A stretch of 26,769 nucleotides of DNA from a virus, in IMG/VR virus record IMGVR_UViG_3300020197_000129, positions 1 through 26,769 of that record. One strand, written 5' to 3'. The notes below the pieces were generated by a model. The model did no database searches and had not been told where the DNA came from. It saw only the letters and a program-made list of their open reading frames with translations. Positions 1 to 8,374 of this stretch are shown here, in pieces. Position 1 is the first letter of the stretch; each line of letters starts with the position of its first letter. A program made the translations under genes and the position numbers.

Positions 1-668
1 TTAAATATATAGGTAGAGGTGAGAGTTTCTTTACATATCAAGGTTTTACTAGAACGATAGGATTTTCTTTTAGAGTAGCTGCTCAGTCTAAAGAAGAGTT
101 AAGGCCTATGTACAATAGGTTAAATACGCTGCTAGGTCAAGTTTACCCAGATTATAGCTATACACAAGGTATAATGAGAGCCCCTGTAGTTCGTGTAACT
201 ATTGGTGATTATCTATATCGTGTACCTGGTTTTATTGAATCTATTAATTTAACTGTTGATAATGATATGCCATGGGAAATTAATTTAGATGGAGACTTAG
301 CACAACTTCCACAAGTAGTAGATGTTGCTGTTACATTTAGACCAATTCTAGATGTACTTCCTAAGAGACCATCTACAAAGTCTACTAAAACTATAACAGT
401 TAATAAACAAACTGTAACGGCTACAGAAACAGAAACTATTACAAGTGAAGTTACACCGTTAATTGCTAATGTTCCAAAGTCCTCTACTAGTGATTCTAAT
501 ACTTTTATATTTCCAACTTTAAAACCATTACAAATAGTAACTAATAGAGTTGCAACAAATAAAGAGTTATTTCCTAATAAACCTTTTAATTTACGTAAAG
601 CAGTTAAATCATTTGATAAGTTTGTACAATCACAATTTGGCTTTGGCAATAATAAAACTTCAGAATAA
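1..668 (+). CDS. Baseplate tube cap / tail-tube initiator-like protein (gp48/gp54 type), 5' truncated
   Basis: The reading frame is open from base 3, before the first ATG at 108, and the upstream codons read as protein (…RGESFFTYQGFTRTIGF…), so the gene begins outside the window and 108 is an internal Met. The segment with VVRVTIGDYLYRVPGF, then DNDMPWEI, then QLPQVVDVAVTF matches the C-terminal part of T4-type gp48/gp54 proteins, which sit at the centre of the baseplate and start tail-tube assembly. In that family these are the conserved beta-strand motifs around 'IGxxYxxxPGF' and 'LPxxVxVxxxF'. The tail after it is rich in Thr, Lys and Ser and low in complexity. The next three genes are also baseplate-like, which fits. 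gp48 and gp54 are paralogues and I cannot tell which one this is. Confidence 0.75.
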   Translation, partial: KYIGRGESFFTYQGFTRTIGFSFRVAAQSKEELRPMYNRLNTLLGQVYPDYSYTQGIMRAPVVRVTIGDYLYRVPGFIESINLTVDNDMPWEINLDGDLAQLPQVVDVAVTFRPILDVLPKRPSTKSTKTITVNKQTVTATETETITSEVTPLIANVPKSSTSDSNTFIFPTLKPLQIVTNRVATNKELFPNKPFNLRKAVKSFDKFVQSQFGFGNNKTSE

Positions 669-678
669 TGTTTAAAAT

Positions 679-987
679 ATGAACTATAGATATCAAAATA
701 TAGAAGTTATCAAGTACGCTGCAACAGGGAGTCAGTATTATGTTAATAATATATACCCTGAAATACCGCTTACTAATGACGATAATTATATTATTACAGT
801 TTTAGGTGATAGATTAGATCTACTGGCCTTTGACTTTTATGGCGATTCTAGCTTTTGGTGGGTAATTGCTTCAGCAAACGCACTATCAGGAGATTCATTA
901 GTAGTAGAACCAGGCACACAACTTCGTATACCTGTAGATTTAATTGGAGCAATTAACACGTATAAAATAGTAAACGCCATAAGATAG
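679..987 (+). CDS. Small baseplate wedge protein, gp53-like
   Basis: This 102-residue protein carries the pattern GDRLDLLAFDFYGDSSFWWVIASAN followed by a Pro-Gly-Thr-x-Leu-Arg-Ile-Pro strand near residues 55-92 (shown here in parts: GDRLDLLA, FWWVIA, PGTQLRIP). That is the core of T4 gp53-like/LysM-like baseplate wedge proteins, in which a stretch like YYGDPxxWWVIxxAN is characteristic. T4 gp53 is about twice as long, so this would be a minimal version. It begins 10 bases after the previous stop and ends 2 bases before the large hub-like gene, consistent with a baseplate operon. No Shine-Dalgarno is visible. A LysM-type peptidoglycan- or tail-tip role is the alternative reading. Confidence 0.6.
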   Translation: MNYRYQNIEVIKYAATGSQYYVNNIYPEIPLTNDDNYIITVLGDRLDLLAFDFYGDSSFWWVIASANALSGDSLVVEPGTQLRIPVDLIGAINTYKIVNAIR

Positions 988-989
988 TT

Positions 990-3900
990 ATGCCATTTGA
1001 TAGTAATAAGATATCAAATATTATTGGCACTAAAATCCCGCAATGGTTAATAAACCAGTTGGATACTAGAGCTAATCAAGGAGCTAGAGATTCTAGAGAT
1101 AATAATAATATTTTATTTCTCTCTAATAAAACTGCTTGGATAAGACTTGTTTCTTCTATAGACTTATTGAATCCTAGTGACATAGAATATTTTAGAAAAA
1201 TAGTAGGAGACTCGATACAAAACAAAGAAGACCTTGCTAAAGAATTTGTTTTGTTTGGTGGTACATCAAAATATCTAAGAGAGAATTCATATCAACAAAG
1301 ATCAGGTATTGGAAAGGATGGTGCTTATGGTATATTAGGAGACGTAGAAATCCAACAGTTTGGTTATAGACCAATGCCAGGCATAACATCTGTTATTATT
1401 GATACTCAAGGTAAGTTAGGTTCACTTAGAGCAGCAACCATTAATTTTAAATGTTGGGATAAAACGCAATTAGACATTATAGATGCACTTTATTTTAAGC
1501 TTGGTTTTACTATGTTCTTAGAGTGGGGCCAAACTTTTTTTTATCCTGATGGCAGTAGTAGAGTGCAGTCATCTGAATTCTATTCTATAGATCCTTTTAA
1601 ACAAAATTTAACAAAAGAAGAGATTGCAATTGAAATAAGTAAAAATGTTAGGCAGTCTGAAGGTAACTATGATGCACTATTAGGCATGGTTACTAACTTT
1701 AACTTTACTTATAATCAAGATGGTGGATATGATTGTACTCTTAAATTGATGGCTCTTGGTATATTAGGAGACTCTATAAAAATTAATAATTCAGGAGGAC
1801 TGCCTGGTATATTAAGAGATGAGATATTATTATTAAGTAATACTTTAGTAAAAATTTCGCAACTGAGTCAAGGTTCTAGTGAAGATGTGGTTGAAAAATA
1901 TCCTAATGATCTTTTACAAGCTTTAGTTAAATTATTAAGATTACAATATGTAAATCCTGAAAAGGGATTCGCAGAACCTTTTAGTAATCTGCCTCAAAAT
2001 ACTTTTGATACCATCAGTTTTAGATCCTCTGATTTTTATTCTAGACAAGCAGTTTTAAGTTTAAAATATAATATTAGAAATTATGAGCTTATAAAAAGCA
2101 ATCCCGTTCCATTAGTACTACCTTCAAGATGGGCATTAAAACCTAAAGAAGGAAGAAATATTTTAACAAAAGATCAAGTAAATGCTATAAAGAATTCAGA
2201 GTTTTATGAATTTGATTATATTATAAGAGATAGCTCACCGTTATATCTTATAGGTAGAACAGGGCAGATATTAGATACATCAAAATTATCAAACTACTTT
2301 TTAGAATTTGATGCTAATTATTTAGATGAAAAAATACATAAAGGTATTTCTGCATATGCAGTAAGAACTCCCGATGGTGATCCACCAAATAAAGATTTTT
2401 ATGAATATAAAATATCTTATGGTAAATCCCAAGGTCCAGATTATTATAATTTTGATATAAAAGTTTATAACAAGTTATCAAATGCTAAAGTAGATAATAC
2501 ACAATATAAGAGTGGTTTTCTTACTATTGATCTTGGAGGAAAAAGAAGTGATTATATTTTACAAAACGTTATAGAAAAATTAAAAATAATCCAAGGGGGC
2601 GTTTATGAATCAGGTGTTAGTGTAAAATTAACTCAAATAAAAGAGGATGGAACATTTGTAGTTACTATTTCATATGAAAATTTTGAATCACCAGGAACTA
2701 TCGAACGTGCAGAATATTATAGCGATGTCTTAAAAGAACCAGATCCAGGTACTGGGGATAGTAGTTTCTCAGTTACTTATAAAGGTACAGTTGAAATAGA
2801 ATTTATTTTTAAAGATAGTTCATTTATTAATAAAATAACAGGAACAGAAAATTCTAAAGTTCAAATAAATCCATATAGTGAGGCTATAGCAAAAACTAAT
2901 GCGCAAAATAAAAAGCAATTTGAAGCTACTTTAAAAGAAGAACAAAGAAAAGATCAAGACGCTAGATCAGAACAAATTTTACAAGCCCTATCTTCACAAT
3001 CTTCTTTAGAACTTATTTTAAGAACCATAGAAGTTAAAGCTCTTACAGAAGCGATTCAAAAAACAAAAAGTTCAGAAATTGATAAAAAAGTACATCCTTT
3101 TAAAATATATAATCCAATAATAGAATCACAAAATATTCCATTTTATAAACAAATATTTTCTAATGGAATATTCTCACCTATTATAGATGATTTACTTAAT
3201 GAAAAAATAGATGATAATTTATATAGTACAAATAAAAGAATTAGTGTAATAGATAGATTAAAAATATATAGTAAATATGGATTTGCGACACAGTTATTAT
3301 CAGGAGAATCTATAGAAAACTTTAAAGATAATCAAGTTGATTTTAAAGAGTTATTAAGAGCCTATGTTGTACCTTATATAATAAACCAAGAAATCGTATC
3401 AGGTGCTTATACAAACCACCCAGTTTATATTCCTTTAGGTTTATTATTAATGATATTGAATCATAATTGTACTATATATGATTCTAAAACAAATCAGGAA
3501 AATCAAACCCCTTTAGTATATATTGATTTTAATCCTAATTTAAATTTCTTTTTAACTAATACTAAACAACTAAGTACAAATCCATTTAAGGTTTTAATTC
3601 CTTACGAAGGAACCTTTTCAGATTATCAAGCTTTATTCTCTACAAATATTTTAAATACTAATAAAGATGCAATTTTACCACAGACAAAAAATAGTGAATC
3701 AATCCCACTATTTAAAACTCCAGATGATGATCTACTATCTGCACAAATACCTCCTATAAAATATGATCAAACAACTAATAATTCTTATAGAGGTAAGTTA
3801 ATGAATATTCTATTAAATATAGATTATTTAGTAGAGTTAGTTAAAGATTATAGTTTAAAGGATGGTACAAATAGCATATATCTAAAACCTTTTTTAGAAC

Positions 3901-5327
3901 AAGTTATAATTGATATTAATAAATACTTAGGTAATTTTAATTTATTAAGATTATCATATAACGATGGAGGAAATACCTATCAATTTATAGATGATCAAAT
4001 TCTACCTCCTAAACAAGGCGCTAAAGAAACTATGCTAGAACCCACTAATACAACCTTTTTACATCTAGTAGGTCAACTAAGTATTGCAAAAAGTTTAGAA
4101 ATTAAAACCGAAGTTAGTAGTAAATTAAGTAGTATGATTGCTATTTCTGCAAATGCAGATGCAAAAAATAAGGCAACACTATCTACTAATGGAGATAGTT
4201 TTGGTTTTATAAATACTAATTTTGTTGATAGGTATATAGTAAATAGAGGTGAAATATCTGGAAATAATACAGGATCTTTAGATGCAGTAAAATTAGCAGC
4301 TTCCCAATTTAATCAAACTATATCAGATTTTTATAGTACTATTAATCCTTCTGAAGCAAATGTTTCTCAAGCTACAAATTATTATATTAATAAAATGACT
4401 AATATAAAAAATGATGATTCTGCAACAATAGCGTCTGCTATGATTCCTGTATCTGTTAATTTTACAACAGACGGAATATCTGGATTTACTATAGGTCAAG
4501 CATTTACTATTTCTGATCAACTTTTACCTTACACATATAATAATCGTATAGTAGCTAATCAACCGCTATTAACAAAAGATCATATAAATAAAGTGGGGTT
4601 TGTAGTAGTAGGACTTACTAACACTATTGAGAATAATCAATGGAACACTGCTGTAAGAGCTAATATGATCTTTTTAAAAAATGCTACTTATTTCTCAGGA
4701 TCAGTTAAACAATTAGAAACTAAAAATGTTCAGTTTGGATTTAATCCTTTGAATTTATTATCTTTAGACGTAAATACTAAAATAAATAGTGGAAATTGTG
4801 AAGAGCCTTATGTTAATACAAACTTAAATAGAGGCTGGGAAGGAAGAAAGCAAGCGTTCCAAAGAACAGTAATTGATCCTGCTGTAGAGGGTCCAAAATT
4901 AAAAGCTAAATATGGTGAGACTCTAGCTAAAGCAATATTAGCAACTATAAAAATAGAGCAGAACTTTATAGGCTTTAATAACAATTATGCAGGATTTGAT
5001 ATTACTGGAGGAGCATGGTCGTTTGATGCTAGATTTCATAATGGATATGTAGTAGCAAAAGAAGGTGGAACTAATTTATGTAAAGCTTTTATATCCTTTA
5101 TTAGTTTCGAAGCATTTGTTGTACATATCGCCGAGAGTTTTATAAGGAAGGGTTTTGATAAAGCTACTACAGCAGACTCTTATGCTAAATTATGGTTAGA
5201 GAAATGGAACAGCGACGGTATAAAAGATAAATATCCTGATAGAACCCGCACCCCAGAATTGGAAAAAGAATTGATTACATCTGCTATACTTCAAGCATCT
5301 AAGATTTGGAAACAAATAGTCATATAA
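990..5327 (+). CDS. Very large baseplate hub-like protein with C-terminal glucosaminidase-like domain
   Basis: The product has 1445 residues. Residues about 120-185 contain FGYRPMPGI, then GSLRAATINFKCWD and LYFKLGFTMFLEWG, a pattern I associate with hub-type tail proteins (gp27-like) of T4-like marine phages. The middle is Asn/Ile/Lys-rich; residues about 630-700 are charged and helical, likely a coiled coil. The C-terminal part (about 1300-1410) resembles glucosaminidase/muramidase domains: AILATIKIEQ (Glu1323 as candidate acid), NNNYAGFDIT, then SFISFEAFVVHIAESFI, corresponding to the family's 'E-S-G', 'NN-FGI' and 'F-S-x-E-x-I-x-D' blocks. T4 puts its hub lysozyme in gp5, so a hub fused to a muralytic domain makes functional sense: it would cut peptidoglycan during tail contraction. 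Codon use is strongly A/T-biased (AAT, ATA, TTA). Start ATG 990 follows TAG by 2 bases. The hub assignment is moderate; the hydrolase domain rests on motif pattern only. Confidence 0.6.
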   Translation: MPFDSNKISNIIGTKIPQWLINQLDTRANQGARDSRDNNNILFLSNKTAWIRLVSSIDLLNPSDIEYFRKIVGDSIQNKEDLAKEFVLFGGTSKYLRENSYQQRSGIGKDGAYGILGDVEIQQFGYRPMPGITSVIIDTQGKLGSLRAATINFKCWDKTQLDIIDALYFKLGFTMFLEWGQTFFYPDGSSRVQSSEFYSIDPFKQNLTKEEIAIEISKNVRQSEGNYDALLGMVTNFNFTYNQDGGYDCTLKLMALGILGDSIKINNSGGLPGILRDEILLLSNTLVKISQLSQGSSEDVVEKYPNDLLQALVKLLRLQYVNPEKGFAEPFSNLPQNTFDTISFRSSDFYSRQAVLSLKYNIRNYELIKSNPVPLVLPSRWALKPKEGRNILTKDQVNAIKNSEFYEFDYIIRDSSPLYLIGRTGQILDTSKLSNYFLEFDANYLDEKIHKGISAYAVRTPDGDPPNKDFYEYKISYGKSQGPDYYNFDIKVYNKLSNAKVDNTQYKSGFLTIDLGGKRSDYILQNVIEKLKIIQGGVYESGVSVKLTQIKEDGTFVVTISYENFESPGTIERAEYYSDVLKEPDPGTGDSSFSVTYKGTVEIEFIFKDSSFINKITGTENSKVQINPYSEAIAKTNAQNKKQFEATLKEEQRKDQDARSEQILQALSSQSSLELILRTIEVKALTEAIQKTKSSEIDKKVHPFKIYNPIIESQNIPFYKQIFSNGIFSPIIDDLLNEKIDDNLYSTNKRISVIDRLKIYSKYGFATQLLSGESIENFKDNQVDFKELLRAYVVPYIINQEIVSGAYTNHPVYIPLGLLLMILNHNCTIYDSKTNQENQTPLVYIDFNPNLNFFLTNTKQLSTNPFKVLIPYEGTFSDYQALFSTNILNTNKDAILPQTKNSESIPLFKTPDDDLLSAQIPPIKYDQTTNNSYRGKLMNILLNIDYLVELVKDYSLKDGTNSIYLKPFLEQVIIDINKYLGNFNLLRLSYNDGGNTYQFIDDQILPPKQGAKETMLEPTNTTFLHLVGQLSIAKSLEIKTEVSSKLSSMIAISANADAKNKATLSTNGDSFGFINTNFVDRYIVNRGEISGNNTGSLDAVKLAASQFNQTISDFYSTINPSEANVSQATNYYINKMTNIKNDDSATIASAMIPVSVNFTTDGISGFTIGQAFTISDQLLPYTYNNRIVANQPLLTKDHINKVGFVVVGLTNTIENNQWNTAVRANMIFLKNATYFSGSVKQLETKNVQFGFNPLNLLSLDVNTKINSGNCEEPYVNTNLNRGWEGRKQAFQRTVIDPAVEGPKLKAKYGETLAKAILATIKIEQNFIGFNNNYAGFDITGGAWSFDARFHNGYVVAKEGGTNLCKAFISFISFEAFVVHIAESFIRKGFDKATTADSYAKLWLEKWNSDGIKDKYPDRTRTPELEKELITSAILQASKIWKQIVI

Positions 5328-5328
5328 C

Positions 5329-6036
5329 ATGTTAAGATACTATCCATCATTCGCAATACAACCTAACTTAAACACAGTAGGAGGAGAATTCTTTTTAGAT
5401 GGACAACCTTATTCTGGCAAGTATTATGAAACCTACGATGGTAGAGCATTTACAGGATCAACCCCAGAAGTAGGACCTAGTGAACCTTTAGAGAGAATCA
5501 GAAGCTATGCATCTGCACCGGGTTTAGGCAATGCTAATTTATCATCAAAGTCAAAAAGAGATCTTGCTAGTAGAACAGGAGTTGTTCAATCAACAGCTAC
5601 CAATTCAAGAATTCCAGGACAGCCGAATTCATACTATCCACGACCTATTGAACAAGACTATAAGAAAGGATATATCATTCGCTACTTTACTAAAAAAGAA
5701 AACGAAAGAGGTTTTGTTACAGAGATATCACAAGACGAGTATAACTCAATTATAAACGGTACAACAGACTATGACATCACTATTTATCAGACTACAACTA
5801 TACTTTGGAAATTAACAGGCCCATTAAAAAGCACTAGAGAGTCGCAGTACAATATTATACCAGGTATCATTGACACAAATCAAAGACTCACTGAATCAGC
5901 AAATAGAACGTTTTTAGGCATCGTTGATTTTATTGGAGGCGAGTACTCTAAATTCGCTAGACCTACAGGAACAGTTGTAAAAAATACTCCAAGTACATCA
6001 AACGTACAAAGTACTTCAGGACCACTTTATAATTAA
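5329..6036 (+). CDS. Putative structural (baseplate-associated) protein of unknown role
   Basis: This 235-residue protein begins one base after the stop of the hub-like gene. The N-terminus has a motif seen in tail-region proteins of T4-like marine phages: YYPSF, then N-L-x-T-x-GGEFFLDGQPYSGKYYETYDG and a following FTGSTPEVG (residues about 4-50, quoted in parts). The repeated aromatic-Gly pattern suggests a compact beta domain. After a Ser/Asn-rich linker (about residues 60-105) there is a second domain with YKKGYIIRYF and ITIYQTTTILWKLTGPL. No catalytic motif, signal peptide or membrane segment is visible. Its place directly after the hub gene and before the replication block suggests a baseplate or tail component, but I do not know its function. 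Confidence 0.55.
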   Translation: MLRYYPSFAIQPNLNTVGGEFFLDGQPYSGKYYETYDGRAFTGSTPEVGPSEPLERIRSYASAPGLGNANLSSKSKRDLASRTGVVQSTATNSRIPGQPNSYYPRPIEQDYKKGYIIRYFTKKENERGFVTEISQDEYNSIINGTTDYDITIYQTTTILWKLTGPLKSTRESQYNIIPGIIDTNQRLTESANRTFLGIVDFIGGEYSKFARPTGTVVKNTPSTSNVQSTSGPLYN

Positions 6037-6086
6037 ATTATATGATGTAAAAATATTTTTATTATATTGTCTACTAATAACAGGTT

Positions 6087-7382
6087 ATGTATTTCATCAT
6101 TGAAAATAAAGAGCAACTAGACCGTCTAGAATTAACAGATGAAGCGTTTATTCAGATTGTTACTTCTAACGATTATTACCATCCTAAGCTGTCTAGAGCA
6201 AGTTTAATTTACTATCATAATGGTAAGAAAGGTTATATTTTTGTAATCAACCATTCAGAAGGTTTTTCACTAAATATTAAATTAGTAGAACAGTTCTTGC
6301 AAAAGCATGATAAGGTCTATCTACTAGACAAGAAGTTTCATTTATACTTTTTAGATCTTCCTAAGTCTATCGATGTACAGTTTATTTGTTTAGATAAAAA
6401 CAATGAATATAGTTCTTTTGAATACAACACTCCGGTTCATCGTGATTTTTATATTAAACATCCTGTACTATCAACAATCAACGAGATTATACCAATTTCT
6501 AAACACTATGAAAAGTGTCAATATTTGTATAAGATGGTAAAAGATTATTTTAATCTTGAAATGGATATTGAATTGCAAGACAGACTTGTTGAAGCATATA
6601 AAAAAGTAGAAGAGACTGGTATTGCTATTGACTTAAAATGCTTTCATAACAAGTTCCAGTTTCAGCACCCAGAGTATAGTTTAGATAGTTCAATTATCTA
6701 TTCATACTACAACCTGTACAACTTAACAGCTAGGCCTACTAATTCATTCAACGGTATTAATTTTCTAGCTATACCTAAAGATAAGGATTTTAGACAGTGT
6801 TTTGTACCAAAGAATGACTTTTTAGTAGAGTTTGATTTTGATGCCTACCATTTAAGGCTTATATCTAGACTCATTGGGTTTGAACTTCCAAAAGAATCTA
6901 TGCATGTCTATTTAGGGCGCTTATACTTTAACCTGACCGAGCTGACTAGTGAGCAATATAAGGAATCAAAGACCATTACATTTAGACAGCTGTATGGAGG
7001 GATTGAGACCAAATATAAACATATAGAATTCTTTAAACACTTAAGTGAGTTTATTGACCAGGAATGGAAGAAGTATAATGCACATAAAGCAGCAGTACTA
7101 CCAACTGGCCGTATTTTGAAGAAGCTTCCTGGCATGAATAAGCTAAAGTTGTTTAACTACATTATTCAGAATCTGGAGACCAAGGAAAACATTGACAAGA
7201 TCTTAGAGATAAATAAACTTCTAAGTAAAAAGAAGACAAAAATTATCTTAATCACCTACGATTCATTCTTATTTGACTTTTGTCAAGAAGATGGAAAAAC
7301 ACTGTTAAAAAAGATAAAAGAAGTGTTAGAAAACAATCAAATGGTCGTAAGACACAAATATGGCACCAACTATGCTTTCTAG
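6087..7382 (+). CDS. Divergent short family A DNA polymerase-like protein with degraded exonuclease domain
   Basis: The 431-residue product shows family A polymerase motifs. Motif A is EFDFDAYHLR (Asp250 at the place of E. coli Pol I Asp705; His255 replaces Glu710; Arg257 kept). Motif B is K295-x3-F299-x3-Y303-G (the O-helix Lys758, Phe762 and Tyr766 positions), but Arg754 is Tyr291. Motif C is LITYDSF (Asp392 at Asp882, flanks His and Glu lost). An upstream ARPTNSFNGINFLAI segment matches the usual RLSSxxPNLQNIP region. Residues 1-100 look like the beta-strand layout of a 3'-5' exonuclease domain, but the DxE motif reads VTSND and the NxxxD motif is absent, so proofreading should be lost. 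Both metal-binding polymerase aspartates remain, so it may still polymerise. It is much shorter than Pol I, and the window has a second, complete polymerase at 15613. GTT-ATG start context. Confidence 0.7.
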   Translation: MYFIIENKEQLDRLELTDEAFIQIVTSNDYYHPKLSRASLIYYHNGKKGYIFVINHSEGFSLNIKLVEQFLQKHDKVYLLDKKFHLYFLDLPKSIDVQFICLDKNNEYSSFEYNTPVHRDFYIKHPVLSTINEIIPISKHYEKCQYLYKMVKDYFNLEMDIELQDRLVEAYKKVEETGIAIDLKCFHNKFQFQHPEYSLDSSIIYSYYNLYNLTARPTNSFNGINFLAIPKDKDFRQCFVPKNDFLVEFDFDAYHLRLISRLIGFELPKESMHVYLGRLYFNLTELTSEQYKESKTITFRQLYGGIETKYKHIEFFKHLSEFIDQEWKKYNAHKAAVLPTGRILKKLPGMNKLKLFNYIIQNLETKENIDKILEINKLLSKKKTKIILITYDSFLFDFCQEDGKTLLKKIKEVLENNQMVVRHKYGTNYAF

Positions 7383-7393
7383 TAATATATTCA

Positions 7394-7401
7394 ATATTTA
7401 T
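7394..7401 (+). promoter_or_regulatory. ATATTTAT octamer upstream of the 142-residue gene
   Basis: One of seven exact ATATTTAT copies I found in intergenic gaps of this window. It ends 13 bases before the ATG at 7415. A phage promoter element is the simplest reading, but no -35-type partner is evident. Confidence 0.4.
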
Positions 7402-7414
7402 AATTAACCAAGTT

Positions 7415-7843
7415 ATGCAAGAATCAAAAATTATTGAAATTACAGTTGAAAATTTGATGAATAAGTTATTTTGTACTTTTTCTCCTAAAGATAGTCTAGA
7501 TGATACACTTAGAGAAATTAACAGAGAGTACACTATTTTATATAAAAAGATTTTCGTTTTGGCGTCCCCAGAGTCTGATGAGTTTATGTGTACATACAAC
7601 ATTGAACTCCAAGACGGCAAGACCAAGGTTCTTCCAAATACTATCCTACTCCATAGAAAGAAAGAGTCAAATACTCTTTATACCATTAATGCCTTGAACA
7701 CTTTGATTAAGAAGCTGAATAGTGGTGTACTAGATACATCTTTTATTATCAATTGGAATGATTACAAGAATAGTATCTTGTTGACTCAAGGAGACGACTT
7801 GAAAAGGTTGAACACTACTATCCATAAGATCGTGGCAGTCTAA
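7415..7843 (+). CDS. Conserved phage hypothetical protein, 142 aa
   Basis: I place the start at 7415 (MQESKIIEITVEN…), preceded by AAGTT and an ATATTTAT box. A longer reading from 7280 would overlap the end of the polymerase-like gene by about 100 bases and its extra N-terminus is Lys/Arg-rich and unlike a real domain. The protein has a motif of the type found in T4-like marine phage proteins: PNTILLHRKKESNTLYTINAL (quoted as LHRKKESNTLYTINAL; residues about 88-107), then NSGVLDTSFIINWNDYKNSILL. It looks soluble with no membrane segment and no catalytic motif I can name. Its place between a polymerase-like gene and gp32 suggests a replication-associated or regulatory role, but this is only context. 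Confidence 0.7.
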   Translation: MQESKIIEITVENLMNKLFCTFSPKDSLDDTLREINREYTILYKKIFVLASPESDEFMCTYNIELQDGKTKVLPNTILLHRKKESNTLYTINALNTLIKKLNSGVLDTSFIINWNDYKNSILLTQGDDLKRLNTTIHKIVAV

Positions 7844-7850
7844 TATTTAT
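7843..7850 (+). promoter_or_regulatory. ATATTTAT octamer directly before the 141-residue gene
   Basis: Exact copy of the octamer, starting on the last base of the preceding TAA stop and ending 4 bases before the ATG at 7855. If it is a -10-like element, the transcript would be leaderless or start inside the gene, so another role is possible. Confidence 0.35.
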
Positions 7851-7854
7851 TAGC

Positions 7855-8280
7855 ATGAAACAGCAACTTACCGAAGTAAAAAGGATGCAGAAATTAGCTG
7901 GCATTTTAAAAGAGGATCTAGAGTCTGATATAAGACAAGACTTACAAAAAGTGTCTGGTATTAGTTTACCTGCGACAGAAGATCCTGAATATTTAAAAGC
8001 TGCCAAAAAAGGAAGAGACTCCGCAACTGCTTTTTTAGCTAGTAAAGTAGACCAGAGTGGAGTTAGTCTTGATTCTATTAAAAAAGGTTTGATATCTACT
8101 TTTAGAGATGAGCCTTTTGATGAGCCTAGATTCGTCAATAGAACTATTCAAGGAGTAAAGAACGCAGAGGATCTAGATCAGCTAGTATCAGATGCAGCTG
8201 CCGATAGCGATGGGTTCTTTGATAAACATAACTTGTACGATTTAATACTCGATCTAATTGATCAAAGAGTGATAAAATAA
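7855..8280 (+). CDS. Hypothetical protein with N-terminal RMQKLAGILKE motif
   Basis: The 141-residue, acidic, soluble protein begins MKQQLTEVKRMQKLAGILKE. The 'KRMQKLAG(I/L)' start is a short motif I recognise from several unrelated proteins of T4-like phages of Bacteroidota and marine bacteria, where it may act as a shared targeting or packaging tag (inference). The remainder is helical with many Asp residues (EDLDQLV, DAAADSDGFFDKH, LYDLILDLIDQ) and no enzyme motif. The gene follows its neighbour by 11 bases and ends just before a clear hairpin terminator at 8283-8308, so it closes a transcription unit. Function unknown. Confidence 0.7.
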   Translation: MKQQLTEVKRMQKLAGILKEDLESDIRQDLQKVSGISLPATEDPEYLKAAKKGRDSATAFLASKVDQSGVSLDSIKKGLISTFRDEPFDEPRFVNRTIQGVKNAEDLDQLVSDAAADSDGFFDKHNLYDLILDLIDQRVIK

Positions 8281-8282
8281 GT

Positions 8283-8308
8283 AAAGCCGGCTAAACACCG
8301 GTTTTTTT
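8283..8308 (+). terminator. Rho-independent terminator after the 141-residue gene
   Basis: AAGCCGG at 8284-8290 pairs with CCGGTTT at 8298-8304 (one G-T wobble) around a 7-base loop CTAAACA, and the 3' side runs into seven T (8302-8308). It begins 3 bases after the stop codon. This is the clearest intrinsic terminator in the window and separates the upstream unit from gp32. Confidence 0.85.
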
Positions 8309-8320
8309 ATCTCACTTAAC

Positions 8321-8345
8321 AGAACGATTTTTTCCGTTCTAGAAC
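8321..8345 (+). promoter_or_regulatory. Hairpin in the gp32 leader with competing pairing
   Basis: AGAACG (8321-8326) pairs perfectly with CGTTCT (8335-8340) around the 8-base loop ATTTTTTC. A second AGAAC at 8341-8345 makes the 10-base palindrome GTTCTAGAAC, so the same GTTCT could pair with either copy in DNA or between RNAs. It sits 30 bases before the gp32 ATG. T4 gene 32 mRNA is autoregulated through a leader structure, so a similar role is possible; not shown. Confidence 0.45.
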
Positions 8346-8374
8346 ATTCATTACATTTACTAAAACAGTTATAT

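Noticed and set aside
209-649. 146-codon open frame on the - strand inside the first gene, and similar - strand frames elsewhere (e.g. 6908-7135, 7252-7626, 13097-13438, 20267-20566)
   Set aside because: All lie fully or mostly opposite well-supported + strand genes, show no recognisable motif and have no start context; they are shadows.
5531-5755. 74-codon + strand frame inside the 235-residue structural gene
   Set aside because: Out of frame with the recognisable protein and without motif or start context.
7280-7414. Upstream extension of the 142-residue gene
   Set aside because: It overlaps the polymerase-like gene by about 100 bases and the added residues are a shadow of Lys-rich coding; 7415 has an upstream octamer and a GTT-ATG context.
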